Shown: positions 26,564-36,280 of the stretch, piece by piece
Layout: every line of letters starts with the position of its first letter
Position numbering within the stretch: position 1 is the first letter of the stretch
Assembly: GCA_934778125.1 (NCBI GenBank)
Contig: CAKVOF010000008.1
Span: 1 to 41,664 of the forward strand
Length of the DNA: 41,664 nucleotides
Origin: an uncultured Clostridia bacterium
Lineage (GTDB): Bacteria; Bacillota; Clostridia; Christensenellales; UBA1242
Direction: 5' to 3'
Made by a program: the position numbers and the translations under genes
Notes under the pieces: generated by a model
The model's database searches: none
Seen by the model: the letters and a program-made list of their open reading frames with translations, nothing else
What the model was told of the DNA's origin: nothing

Positions 26564-27853
26564 GTGAAAAATATAGTAAAAAAATTAATAAAAAACAGGT
26601 TAATGTATATTGTTTTATTGTTTTTAATAATATTTTTACCATCGGCAATTTATTTACCCGCTGAAAGCGATAGAAGATTAGTTGTTTCAACTGTGGGACT
26701 CGATAAGTCTGGAGATGAGATTGAAGTTTCTCTTCTCATAGCCATTCCAAAAAGTGGCGGAAACATAGGAAACAATTTTCAACTTTTGTCCGAAAAAGGT
26801 AAAACCCTTAGCGAAGCACTTACTAAAATTGGACTAAAAACAGGAAAATCAGTAAGTTTTGCCCATTGCGAATTAATTACTGTTTCAGATAAGATTTTAG
26901 AAGAGAACCTCGCAACTTATCTTGATTTTTTTATTCGAACCAATAATTTAACCTCAAACGCTGATATAATAAATGCAAAAAATTCAAAAGAACTATTGCA
27001 AGCAAACATTTATATGAGCAAGGAATATTCACAAACAATAAAGAACGTGTTGTCAAACAACAAAAAAACAGCCGATGCAGAAACAAACAATGTTGATTCA
27101 TTCTTTAAAAACTATTTTGAAAAATCAAATTGTTTCACTATTCCGTTTGTGAATGTGAGCACTCCAAGCAAAAATACAGAATCAAGTAATGGAGGTTCAT
27201 CAGGCGAATCAAATAATGGTTCAAGTAACACACAAGATGAAACCAGTTCAAGCGGAAGTGGCGGGAATGGCGAATCTGGCGGTGAGCAAGGATCAAATAG
27301 TGATAAAATCATCACATATGATGGAAGTATATCTGTTTTAAAAAATGGAGTTAAAGTTGACCAAATAGACAACCCCGAAAACTTAGGGCTTCAAAGCATC
27401 AACGCTCAAGTTAAAAACAATATATTTCAAATCAAAAACGACTATGATAACTCAATAAAAGATGCAACAGTTTCAATCGAAGTGCTCGATAAAAAAGTTA
27501 AAAAAAGCATTCAATTTATAAACAATACTCCATATATTACATTCGATATTTATATGTTTATTAAGCTAGATGAAATTTTCACTAAAGAATTTGAAAAGAA
27601 AAACTTAGACACAGTTTTCACATTGCTAAAAGGGAAAACTCTTGATAAAATAGAAGAAACAATAAATGATAGTTTATCTAAAACTATCGAAATATCAAAA
27701 AGTAAAAAAGTTGATATTTTTGATGTTGTTAAAGATGTGTATGCCTATCATCAAAGTGATTATAAAAACTTTATTAATGAAAACAACACCGATGAGGACT
27801 TGATTGCCAAAGCGATTTACATTACAAATTACGATTTTTCAGTTAGAAATTAA
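26564..27853 (+). CDS. gerAC: Spore germination protein, GerAC (Ger(x)C) family, without lipobox cysteine
   Basis: This 429-residue protein starts with GTG behind AAAGGA and has an N-terminal hydrophobic segment at about 13-30. The body matches Ger(x)C: GKSVSFAHCELITVSDKILEENL and the C-terminal domain ending in a short repeat-free helix. Family members are usually lipoproteins with a cysteine followed by WD(R/K)RE. Here the segment reads IYLPAESDRRL with no cysteine, so it is probably anchored by an uncleaved helix instead. A Ser/Gly/Asn-rich linker (about residues 205-247) separates the two domains. It is the last gene of the operon. Confidence 0.88.
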   Translation: MKNIVKKLIKNRLMYIVLLFLIIFLPSAIYLPAESDRRLVVSTVGLDKSGDEIEVSLLIAIPKSGGNIGNNFQLLSEKGKTLSEALTKIGLKTGKSVSFAHCELITVSDKILEENLATYLDFFIRTNNLTSNADIINAKNSKELLQANIYMSKEYSQTIKNVLSNNKKTADAETNNVDSFFKNYFEKSNCFTIPFVNVSTPSKNTESSNGGSSGESNNGSSNTQDETSSSGSGGNGESGGEQGSNSDKIITYDGSISVLKNGVKVDQIDNPENLGLQSINAQVKNNIFQIKNDYDNSIKDATVSIEVLDKKVKKSIQFINNTPYITFDIYMFIKLDEIFTKEFEKKNLDTVFTLLKGKTLDKIEETINDSLSKTIEISKSKKVDIFDVVKDVYAYHQSDYKNFINENNTDEDLIAKAIYITNYDFSVRN

Positions 27854-28178
27854 AAGCCTAAATTTATGTTTTTGTCATAAATTATATAGTTTTTGACAAT
27901 TTCTATAGGCCATATAACAACAAGCCAAGATAAGCAAACATTAAAACCATTTAAATAATAAACCCAAAACCAGATTTAAATAGACTAATTAATTATTAAA
28001 CACGTTTAAATCGTTAGTCTAAATCAAATCGTGTGCAAGCTCGATTAAATTAAATAAAATATAAAATTAAATTAAATTAATTTAATTTAAATTAATTTAA
28101 TTGAAATATAAAAAAAGTACTTAGTTGCAAAGTGATAAACACCTTCGAAATTAAGCACTTTTTATTTTTATATTAGAT
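27854..28178. other. Intergenic region between the germination operon and polA
   Basis: This 325-bp convergent gap holds an 8-bp hairpin at 27861-27883 just after gerAC, an imperfect inverted repeat around 27983-28025, a very AT-rich palindromic tract (28067-28090) and the terminator at 28112-28163. No gene was found. Confidence 0.55.
28112..28163. terminator. Terminator hairpin between gerAC and polA
   Basis: AAAAAGT at 28112-28118 pairs with ACTTTTT at 28157-28163, continuing past a mismatch with CTTA/TAAG. It lies 16 bp past the polA stop, so it mainly serves polA on the minus strand and may also stop the germination operon. Confidence 0.7.
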
Positions 28179-30746
28179 TTAATCCATCAACCAATTAGAA
28201 CCGCATTCCACATCAGCTCTTAATTTTACTTTAAAATTAACAACGCTTTCCATTTCTTCTTTTAAAATTTTTGAAACAATGTCCACTTCCTCGCTTACGC
28301 AATCAACAACCAATTCATCGTGGACTTGAAGAATTAGTTTGCTTTTTAATTTTGCTTTCTTCATTCTATTGTAAACTTTTATCATCGCCATTTTAATGAT
28401 ATCACTTGCTCCGCCTTGAAGAGGCATATTCATAGCAACTCTTTCAGCAAACAATCTCAAATTCCTATTAGAACTATTAATTTCAGGAACTATTCGCATT
28501 CTATTTTTAAAAGTTTTTATATAGCCATGATTTCTGCAATCATCAATATTTTTTTGCATATATTCATAAATTTTAGGATATCTATCAAAATACATTTGTA
28601 TATATTTTTTAGCACTCATAACCGAGCTTCCAATTGTTACACTCAAACCATAATCGCTAATTCCATATATTATTCCAAAATTAATAGCCTTTGCGTTTCT
28701 TCGCATTTCTGGTGAAACTTGTTCGATAGGAACACCAAAAATTTCACTTGCGGTTCTTGCATGAATATCTTCGCCCGTGTTGAATGCATTTATTAAAACA
28801 TCATCACCACTAAAACACGCTAGCAATCTTAGTTCTATTTGCGAATAATCGGCCGAAACAATCCTACCATTTTCAAAGGAGCTTACAAACATTTTTCTAA
28901 TATTTTTCCCTTCTTCCGATCTAACCGGAATGTTTTGCAAGTTTGGTTCTGAAGATGATAATCTACCCGTGGTTGTTAGAACCTGATTAAATGTTGTGTG
29001 GATTTTATTTGTTGCTTTATCTATTAATCCTTCAAAAGCAATAATATATGTGGTGTAGAGTTTGTTTATTTGCCTATAGTTTAAAATTAATGGGATTATA
29101 TCGTGCTTACCAATTAACTCGTTTAACACATCAACACTCGTGCTTGTTTCTTTTTTCTTTCCCGTTTTTAAACCTAACTTATTAAACAAAATTTCAGCCA
29201 ATTGCTTAGGGCTATTTATATTAAACTTTTCACCTGCCGATTCATATATAGATTGAGTTAGTTTTTCTATTTGAGTTGCATACTTTTGCTTTAGATTATT
29301 CAACTCATTCAAGTTAATTTCAACGCCATTTTTTTCCATTTCAAAAAGAACTTTAACTAAAGGCAATTCAATATCATTCATTAAATTAATCAACTCAAAT
29401 TTTTCAAGTTCTTTATCGTAAATCGCCTTCAACTCAAGCAAGTTTGAGCTTAAATAGCTCTCTTTTAAGTTATTTTCTATTGCCAAATCCTTTTCAGTTA
29501 TATTATGCTTTGCGTTGCTATTTATTAAATATCTCGCAATAAGCACATCATAGTAATTTTCAAGCCCATTCAACCCTATCGAGTTAAGCAAATGCATAAC
29601 TTTTTTTGAATCTAAAAATACTTTTTTGATTTTAGAATCACCAAAAAGCGGCTCAAGTTTTTTAAGCACATATTCAAAATTTAAACCATCACCCAAAAGG
29701 TTTTGAATAGTGCTTATGTTATATTCAAAACCACCAAACGCAACACTTATATTATTCGCATCAATAAGGCAAGCAAACTCTTTTTCATTTCTTAGTTTTT
29801 CAATTAATAAATCTAATTCACTTTCGTTTGAAATTGTTAAAAGTTTATAGTTGTTTGATTTCACTTTTTCAATTTCATCTAAAACTTCAATATTTTCAAA
29901 CAACTCGCTTCTTTTTAATAAAGAATTGAATTGATATTTTTTAAAAAATTTATACACATCACTTGAAAAAGGGAAATCATATTTAAAATCTTGCAACTCG
30001 CATTTAATATCATAATCTAGATTAATAGTTGCCAAATCTTTCGATAAATAGGCCACATCTTTACCTTCAACAAGCTTATCGTGAAGCTTTCCGCTAATTT
30101 CATCAATGTGAGCGTAAACATTATCTAGATTTTCATACTTTTCAATTAGATTTTGTGCTATTTTCTCGCCAACACCGGCAACACCTGGAATATTATCACT
30201 AGCATCTCCCATTAATGCTTTTAACTCTATTATTTGATATGGTTCTAAATTTAAAATTTCTTTTAAAGACTTTGGTGTGTATTCCAATGTTTCGGTGATA
30301 CCTTTTTTCAAAGACATCACGGTTGTGTTTGAATTCACCAATTGAAGCAAATCTCTATCGGCCGATAGGATTATGTTTTCCGTGTTAAATTTCCTTGAGA
30401 GTATTCCAATAATATCATCTGCTTCAATATCATCAAGTTCTAAAAACTTGATATTCATCAAATTAAGCATTTCTTTTAAAATTGGAAATTGCGACAACAA
30501 TTCAGTTGGGGTTGGCTTTCTTTGCGCTTTATATTCCTTATATTTTTGGTGGCGAAAAGTTTTTTTGCCTTTATCAAACGCAACAACAATATAATCTGGT
30601 TTTTGTTCCACAATAACTTTTATTAGCATATTTGCAAACCCAAAAACACCATTGCTTATTTCATTATTAAAATTGCGCAATTGAGGTAAGGCATAAAAAG
30701 CCCTAAACATTAAATTGTTTCCATCAACTAATATAAGTTTTTCCAT
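28179..30746 (-). CDS. polA: DNA polymerase I
   Basis: This 855-residue enzyme acts in Okazaki-fragment processing and excision repair. The N-terminal 5'-3' exonuclease (about 1-290) shows LVDGNNLMFRAFYA, DDIEADDIIG, SADRDLLQL and GDASDNIPG. The middle 3'-5' exonuclease-like domain (about 305-470) lacks the DxE motif (it reads LIDANNI), so proofreading should be absent, as in Bacillus and Thermus enzymes. The polymerase domain carries motif A DYSQIELRLLA, motif B RRNAKAINFGIIYGIS and motif C QVHDELV near the end. Length is normal. It lies 37 bp downstream of the InlB-repeat lipoprotein gene's stop on the same strand. Confidence 0.96.
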   Translation of the reverse strand: MEKLILVDGNNLMFRAFYALPQLRNFNNEISNGVFGFANMLIKVIVEQKPDYIVVAFDKGKKTFRHQKYKEYKAQRKPTPTELLSQFPILKEMLNLMNIKFLELDDIEADDIIGILSRKFNTENIILSADRDLLQLVNSNTTVMSLKKGITETLEYTPKSLKEILNLEPYQIIELKALMGDASDNIPGVAGVGEKIAQNLIEKYENLDNVYAHIDEISGKLHDKLVEGKDVAYLSKDLATINLDYDIKCELQDFKYDFPFSSDVYKFFKKYQFNSLLKRSELFENIEVLDEIEKVKSNNYKLLTISNESELDLLIEKLRNEKEFACLIDANNISVAFGGFEYNISTIQNLLGDGLNFEYVLKKLEPLFGDSKIKKVFLDSKKVMHLLNSIGLNGLENYYDVLIARYLINSNAKHNITEKDLAIENNLKESYLSSNLLELKAIYDKELEKFELINLMNDIELPLVKVLFEMEKNGVEINLNELNNLKQKYATQIEKLTQSIYESAGEKFNINSPKQLAEILFNKLGLKTGKKKETSTSVDVLNELIGKHDIIPLILNYRQINKLYTTYIIAFEGLIDKATNKIHTTFNQVLTTTGRLSSSEPNLQNIPVRSEEGKNIRKMFVSSFENGRIVSADYSQIELRLLACFSGDDVLINAFNTGEDIHARTASEIFGVPIEQVSPEMRRNAKAINFGIIYGISDYGLSVTIGSSVMSAKKYIQMYFDRYPKIYEYMQKNIDDCRNHGYIKTFKNRMRIVPEINSSNRNLRLFAERVAMNMPLQGGASDIIKMAMIKVYNRMKKAKLKSKLILQVHDELVVDCVSEEVDIVSKILKEEMESVVNFKVKLRADVECGSNWLMD

Positions 30747-30783
30747 AAATTTCCTTTTAATATTTGTTAAATAACAAAACCCG

Positions 30784-33700
30784 TTAAATCGTGATACTAA
30801 AATTATGAATAGTTTCTTCGCTTAATGAGACACCAAAAATATTATATAGATGGCATCTTACTTTATATGTTCCGCTAACACTTTCGCCCGTTTCATTCAT
30901 CTTCTCGAGCGTTTTTTTCACATCTGAATAAAGCAAAGTTTTTCCTTCACCGTTAGTTTGCTCTATCTCTATTTCAATTTCTTTTTCTTCTCCATTTTCA
31001 GTTGTTGTTTGCACAATAACCCAAGCAAATTCGCACAAATCAGGGTTATCAACAACTACCAAAATTTGTTCTTTGCCATCATCAATTGTGTTTGTGATCT
31101 CTGGAGGTGGAATAATCCAGTCGGCATATAATTCAAGCTGAATTGACTCATTTTTAACCATATCATAAGAAATTTCCGTTATTATTCTCTTTTCAAACTC
31201 TATTTCTTCTTCATTGTTTTCGGCTGTTTGATTTTCCTTTTGAACTATTAAACACCAATTTGAAAACACAAAATCATGATGTGGTTTTTGAGATGGAGTT
31301 GGCAAGGTATATTCAATATTATTGCCATTTTCATCAACAAGCTCATCATATGAAATTTTTAGTTCAGTTACACTTTGGTCATCTTTAATGTAAGCTAGCC
31401 AAACTGAGAAGGTTTTATATTCGAAAATAAATTCCAATTCACAATCAGTTGTTATTTTGTTATAGTCAACCTCGCCATTTTTAGCCACTATATTAATTAT
31501 TTCAATTCCGTCAATATTTAACCCAGAACCAATTCCATTTATAAAAATTTGCTTTTCAATGATTTCACCATCAATTTCAACTTTAGCAATTCCATTCAAA
31601 ATTGAGTCACCGTGAGAAACACGCACTGTGTCTGCTTTTTTAGTTGATATAATATTCCCTTCGCTATCTTTATTAACAACACTATATGAAACAGTATATT
31701 GATTTATTGCAAGTGAACTATATTCAACACAAAGATATGTGTTGTGATCAATCGTAATTGAATATTTCCCGTTTTCCAAATCGCTTTTAGATAGTGTGTA
31801 CAACAAATTATTATTATCTGAATCAACCACATTTATTCTATAATTTGAGTTTGAATACTTTTCATTTAAAACAACTTCAAATTCAAAGTTTGATAAATAC
31901 ACAAGGTTTGCGATTTTGTTTTTAGTGTATTCTTCAGATGTTGTTGGAATATTTGTTTTCATCTCAAACATTTCATCAACACTTGCAATTTTAACCACAA
32001 ATTCTTTAATTTTAATTCCAGAAACAATAAAATGCAAGTTGCTTGTGCCAACTGCAACACTTGATAAATTATAAGTGATTAGCCCATTTTCAACTGTGGA
32101 ATTTGATGGATTAATAACTTCTCCATTGCAAGTTACGCTTAATTTACTTGTATTGTTTTCAGTTTCAACTTCGTAGCCATATTGAATTTGCAGTTTAAGG
32201 TTAATCGTTGAATTAACATAGGCTTGTGAAATAGCTGTTGTTTCACCATTTAATATTAGTTTGATAGGATACGTGCCTTCTGCAATCGTGCAATCTTCAA
32301 CAATAGAAGTAATATTAATTTTATTTTTTTCAATGTTTAAAACTCTTAAATTAACATTTGATTTAACCAAAACCTTAAACGAAACTGATAAATCATCTTT
32401 ATTTGGAATGATATTTGAAATCTCATTGCCATTGCCCGCATCAAAATTGAATTCACTGCCACCTAACCAAGTAGTGTAATCGGAACCCACTTTAAACTTA
32501 ACATCAATTGTTTTTCCATACTCAATCCCGTTATTAGCATATTCTTCTGCGAACTCGAATCCACAACCCAAACAATTGTTTATATTTTCACTAATTGCGA
32601 GCATTATAATGCCATAGTTTTCAATCTTCACACTATATTCATTTGAAACATTTGTGATTGTGAACACACCATCTTCTGGTGTTATTCTAACTTGAGAATT
32701 ATCTTCGTTTGAAAGAACCGCCGAAAATCCTGCTTTTGCCTCGAAACCTTCTTTAAATTCCACTTTAAATTTATAGTCAAGAGATGAATAAACTTTCTTT
32801 AAAATCACATCATCTTGAACTCTACTCTCGAAGCAATTTTGAACATCAACAATTTCAAACTTCTCGTTATACTCAAATGTTATTGATTTGAAATTTTCTT
32901 CCACTCCACTCACAGTGAATATTAAATGAGTTTGAATATCCTTTACTGAAAGGCTAAAACTATCACCTTTTTCACTTAAACGAATGACATTAGTTTTTCC
33001 ATTAACGGTGTAACGTAAACTAGCATTATCATATTTAAAACCTAACTGCTTTTTAAAAACAAATGTTGCCTCACCACCGTGTTCAATAGTCTTGCCTGTG
33101 TTTCCAGTTGCTATAAGGCTAAATCCATATTGATCTGCTGGAAGCGTTATATCATATTTGTTCTTCACAATTCCAGTTACTTCGATTTTTATATCACTAT
33201 TAATATTTTGAAATTCAAAAGTATTGTTGGCTCCTTTGATCCCGTATTTAGTTACGCCATTTATTGTGCAATTAATTTTAACTTCACTTAAACTATATTC
33301 TTTGCTTGGCTGAATTTTAAACTTTGCAGTGCTTCCAACTCTAGCTTTTAGAACTCCATTTTCGATATATGCACCTTGAATATCTTTTATTGAGTAGGTT
33401 TCAGTAGCCAACTCAACATCTATATTAAAACTGTTCTTTTCAACACCTAGAACTTCTATTTCAAGGTTTTTAGCTATATTCTTAATTAAATAACTTCCAC
33501 CGTTTGATATTTCGATTTCGTTTCCATTAACTATAACTTTGTAGTTCGATTTATCATATAATTCAAGTAGATTAAAATTCAAAGTAACACTTTCGCCATA
33601 TGAAATGCTAGTTTTGTTTGAAGTTAAAGTGTAGCCAACTTGGTTTTGCGGAATTGAGATTGAATAAGTGTTTGTGTGAGTTAAATCTGAAATTGTTATT

Positions 33701-34236
33701 TTTAGATTTTGTTTGATATTTTCAATTTTATAAGTATATTTAATTCCACCCGCAAACTCGCCTTCTAAAATATCTTCCTTTGCAATATGTTGCAAATTGA
33801 TGTTTGATAAACTGGTTGAAACTAATGGCAAGGATTGAGTGTAGTTTTTATAAACTATTATATCGAAAGAATAATCTTCACCATATGAAATACTGGCAAC
33901 TTGATTCAGAACTTTATACCCTTGAACGCCGTTTGCAAACTCAATGTTATACGATTTTTTTTCAAACTTGCCATAAATATCAACGTTTTTATCAACAACA
34001 AAATTTTTAAAGTTAAATGGTTTTGAAAATTCTTTATCTTCAAACCAGCCTAGAAATTCGTAACCTTCAATTTTAACATCGCTTGGTACTGTAAAACTAT
34101 CATCGTTTTTTAGTTTGTATTCGTAAAGAACAGTATCTCCGTTCATAAAACGAACCGTGTGGGTTTTGCTTCCGCAACCAATCATGATAAATCCTGATAT
34201 TAAAATCAAAAATATCGCACTTAAAAACTTTTTCAT
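30784..34236 (-). CDS. Large surface lipoprotein with InlB-type and tandem beta repeats
   Basis: This 1150-residue protein has a lipoprotein signal peptide with lipobox MIGC at about residue 21, so it should be anchored outside the membrane. Residues about 25-95 form an InlB B-repeat (Listeria-Bacteroides type: VRFMNGDTV through GYEFLGWFEDKEF to DIYGKF). A second, diverged copy ends near residue 1080 (HHDFVFSNW to LYADW). Between them lie about seven or eight beta-rich repeats of roughly 90-110 residues, recognisable by Q-x-GY, a YGE/HGG turn and a closing V-x-GVE-x-N. Such proteins often act in adhesion or envelope interactions; no catalytic motif is visible. SD sequence GGGAAAAG is weak. 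polA follows after 37 bp with no terminator. Confidence 0.82.
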   Translation of the reverse strand: MKKFLSAIFLILISGFIMIGCGSKTHTVRFMNGDTVLYEYKLKNDDSFTVPSDVKIEGYEFLGWFEDKEFSKPFNFKNFVVDKNVDIYGKFEKKSYNIEFANGVQGYKVLNQVASISYGEDYSFDIIVYKNYTQSLPLVSTSLSNINLQHIAKEDILEGEFAGGIKYTYKIENIKQNLKITISDLTHTNTYSISIPQNQVGYTLTSNKTSISYGESVTLNFNLLELYDKSNYKVIVNGNEIEISNGGSYLIKNIAKNLEIEVLGVEKNSFNIDVELATETYSIKDIQGAYIENGVLKARVGSTAKFKIQPSKEYSLSEVKINCTINGVTKYGIKGANNTFEFQNINSDIKIEVTGIVKNKYDITLPADQYGFSLIATGNTGKTIEHGGEATFVFKKQLGFKYDNASLRYTVNGKTNVIRLSEKGDSFSLSVKDIQTHLIFTVSGVEENFKSITFEYNEKFEIVDVQNCFESRVQDDVILKKVYSSLDYKFKVEFKEGFEAKAGFSAVLSNEDNSQVRITPEDGVFTITNVSNEYSVKIENYGIIMLAISENINNCLGCGFEFAEEYANNGIEYGKTIDVKFKVGSDYTTWLGGSEFNFDAGNGNEISNIIPNKDDLSVSFKVLVKSNVNLRVLNIEKNKINITSIVEDCTIAEGTYPIKLILNGETTAISQAYVNSTINLKLQIQYGYEVETENNTSKLSVTCNGEVINPSNSTVENGLITYNLSSVAVGTSNLHFIVSGIKIKEFVVKIASVDEMFEMKTNIPTTSEEYTKNKIANLVYLSNFEFEVVLNEKYSNSNYRINVVDSDNNNLLYTLSKSDLENGKYSITIDHNTYLCVEYSSLAINQYTVSYSVVNKDSEGNIISTKKADTVRVSHGDSILNGIAKVEIDGEIIEKQIFINGIGSGLNIDGIEIINIVAKNGEVDYNKITTDCELEFIFEYKTFSVWLAYIKDDQSVTELKISYDELVDENGNNIEYTLPTPSQKPHHDFVFSNWCLIVQKENQTAENNEEEIEFEKRIITEISYDMVKNESIQLELYADWIIPPPEITNTIDDGKEQILVVVDNPDLCEFAWVIVQTTTENGEEKEIEIEIEQTNGEGKTLLYSDVKKTLEKMNETGESVSGTYKVRCHLYNIFGVSLSEETIHNFSITI

Positions 34237-34535
34237 ACTTTTCCCATTTTTATATTATTTTTTCCAAATTCACATACTTTTACTACTTAATTATATTTTA
34301 TTATTTATGTGACTATATGTCAAATTAAATAAAGTTAAATTAAAAAAGGCTCTCTTATATTGAAAGCCTTTTCATGCTGTTTGATTAAATTTATATTTTG
34401 CGCCAGCCATCATATAAAATAAGGAGTGATTGGAATAATATCTCCATATGTTTGATTAAAACAATCTTTCAGCCTCTTTGCGAAAACTCCCTTATGCCTT
34501 AGCAAACCTTATTTCAATTGTGTAAACTTTAAACT
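34237..34535. other. Intergenic region between two lipoprotein genes
   Basis: This gap holds the terminator at 34344-34372 and presumably the promoter of the 1150-residue lipoprotein. The part at 34380-34530 is slightly richer in GC and contains GTTTGATTAAA twice, but I see no gene or convincing RNA fold. Confidence 0.5.
34344..34372 (-). terminator. Rho-independent terminator
   Basis: AAAAGGCT at 34344-34351 pairs with AGCCTTTT at 34365-34372. In minus-strand RNA the stem is followed by a U tract. It ends the 443-residue lipoprotein transcript, though it lies about 165 bp after that stop. Confidence 0.75.
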
Positions 34536-35867
34536 TTACGCTGTTTCAACAACAACGCTGATTGTTGAATAATAAACTAAAGTTTTATCCCCAAATTTAA
34601 CTGAAACTTTAACCGCCATATCATCACCATTAACATAATCCGCAATTGAGCCTTGCAAGATTATATCATCATTAGTAACCGCAAATTTCTCAGAAACACT
34701 ACCATCAACATATGTGATAGTGTATTTTGCTTCAGATAAATCTAATGTTTTATCTGCTTTGATTTTAACACTGCCACTTGTTTCAATTTTAACAGGAGTT
34801 TTTGGATCAATAACATTAACTGTTAACTTTGCAGATACACCAGTTTTAATATGAGTTACAGTTACTTCTTGGAATCCTAATTTTGTATTATCTAATCCTT
34901 CAATTTGGAATTTTTCTTTTGTTACACTGTTTAATTCTAATTTTTGCCAATTAGTGTCGGATGATTTTTTACCGCTTTTTGTGCAATATTCTAAAACTAT
35001 AGATGAAGATGATATATCACCATTTTGAACTAACTCAACATAGTTAGTTTCTTCATTATCAACTTCAACTTTAACTTCTTCAATTAGGTTTTCTGGAAAT
35101 TGCTTTTCATTTTCAACAACCATAACTGTTGCCTTTAATGTTTGATTTTTTAATCCAATTTCTTCAACATCATAAGTGATTGTAACATTTTGTTTGCCCA
35201 AATTAGAAGTATTTAAACCTTCAACATTGGTTATTTCCGCTTTTGTCCATTTGCAATAATCAAAATGTGAGTATAGAATTTTTATTTCCAGATTATTTTC
35301 CAGATTGTTTTTCAAATCATCAATTGAAGTGTTTTGTAAAATGTAGAAATCAGCATCATATGCATCTTTTGTTAGTTTGTTTAATGCAGTAGATTCTTTT
35401 TTAGTTAAAACTTTAATAACTTCATTATTTGCAAATTTTTTAGCGCCTTTTTTGTAAAGAATATAATCATCTCCAAACACAACATAATCTTTACCAAATA
35501 AGATTTGATTTTCTTCACTAGTTACTACCCCTTGCTCTTTCAATAAATCTTCGCTAGAGATATTTCTACCATCAACATATGACTTAATTAAAAATTTTCT
35601 AATTTCAACACTCTCTGTTTTGGTTTTGTCTGCACTGAGTTTATATTTCCCAGAAAATTCAAGCTCAAATATTTTATCTCCATTGTATGTTTTTTGAATC
35701 AAAGAAAAAGAGTTGTCTGATTTTTGAGTAAAAGTTATTTCATTTTTAGCACCTTTTTCATAAAATATTCCTGAATAAACTTGCGTACCCCCACAGCTAG
35801 CAAACACTACAACCGATAAAAGCAAACAAACAAATGTTAGTGCTATAGTTTTTATGTATTTTTTCAT
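34536..35867 (-). CDS. Lipoprotein with bacterial Ig-like domains
   Basis: This 443-residue protein has a signal peptide ending in lipobox FASC near residue 25. The first 180 residues are unrecognised. The rest consists of repeated beta units resembling bacterial Ig-like domains: each ends with a phrase such as IEGLDNTKLGFQEVTVTH or VEGLNTSNLGKQNVTITYD, the strand pattern typical of the bacterial Ig group that decorates Gram-positive surface proteins. No catalytic motif is seen. AAAAGGAGA fixes the start, and a strong promoter is directly upstream. The same class of surface protein continues in the next gene, but each has separate transcription signals. Confidence 0.8.
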   Translation of the reverse strand: MKKYIKTIALTFVCLLLSVVVFASCGGTQVYSGIFYEKGAKNEITFTQKSDNSFSLIQKTYNGDKIFELEFSGKYKLSADKTKTESVEIRKFLIKSYVDGRNISSEDLLKEQGVVTSEENQILFGKDYVVFGDDYILYKKGAKKFANNEVIKVLTKKESTALNKLTKDAYDADFYILQNTSIDDLKNNLENNLEIKILYSHFDYCKWTKAEITNVEGLNTSNLGKQNVTITYDVEEIGLKNQTLKATVMVVENEKQFPENLIEEVKVEVDNEETNYVELVQNGDISSSSIVLEYCTKSGKKSSDTNWQKLELNSVTKEKFQIEGLDNTKLGFQEVTVTHIKTGVSAKLTVNVIDPKTPVKIETSGSVKIKADKTLDLSEAKYTITYVDGSVSEKFAVTNDDIILQGSIADYVNGDDMAVKVSVKFGDKTLVYYSTISVVVETA

Positions 35868-35898
35868 TTTTATCTCCTTTTTACTTTTTTATATAAAT

Positions 35899-35927
35899 AT
35901 TATACTTTTTTAGAGGCGGGTTGTAAA
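35899..35927 (-). promoter_or_regulatory. Sigma-A-type promoter of the Ig-like lipoprotein
   Basis: On the minus strand, TTTACA (35922-35927) and a consensus TATAAT (35899-35904) are separated by 17 bp. The start site would be near 35892, giving a 25-base leader with AAAGGAG before the ATG. Confidence 0.7.
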
Positions 35928-36090
35928 ATAAATAACACTATTTCATTGTGATTTTGCTTAATTCACGCAAATGTAGTCATTTTTCAACAAGTGTTGGAAC
36001 GTGTGTGGAGTTTGAATTGCGCGCACTAGTTAGGCATTGGAGTGGTTTTGCTAGAAGCTATAAAGTTTTTGGCTGGTTATGTTGAATGGG

Positions 36091-36180
36091 GGGGGAGTTC
36101 CCTCCACAAAACGCAGTTTTGTGGGTGTGTGGGAATCTCACACACGATTTCAAGTTTCACTTGAAATCAGGAACTCCCCC
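36091..36180. repeat. Cloverleaf-like intergenic element D (three arms)
   Basis: An 11-bp closing stem (36091-36101 with 36170-36180) encloses three hairpins: 36104-36112/36116-36124, 36125-36131/36139-36145 and 36146-36154/36160-36168. Arms one to three directly abut. GTTGA at 36081-36085 can also pair with TCAAC at 36190-36194 outside the closing stem. It lies in the 413-bp gap 35868-36280, upstream of the Ig-like lipoprotein promoter and beyond the DegV terminator. The rest of the gap (35928-36080) is unusually GC-rich for the window but holds no gene I can support. Confidence 0.85.
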
Positions 36181-36229
36181 GCGCTTTAATCAACCACACA
36201 AACTATTATTTTCAATAAATCCAATAAAC

Positions 36230-36261
36230 AAAAAGCTCTCTAAAAATTTAGAGAGCTTTTT
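36230..36261. terminator. Rho-independent terminator
   Basis: A 14-bp stem, 36230-36243 with 36248-36261, closes on a four-base loop. It lies 20 bp after the DegV stop and serves that minus-strand gene; flanks allow action in both directions. Confidence 0.88.
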
Positions 36262-36280
36262 AAATTTTGAAACGTTTAAA

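Noticed and set aside
28067..28090. Perfect 24-base palindrome between gerAC and polA
   Set aside because: It consists only of A and T in TTAAATTAAATT-like repeats, where perfect palindromes are expected by chance; no arms or closing stem like the cloverleaf family.
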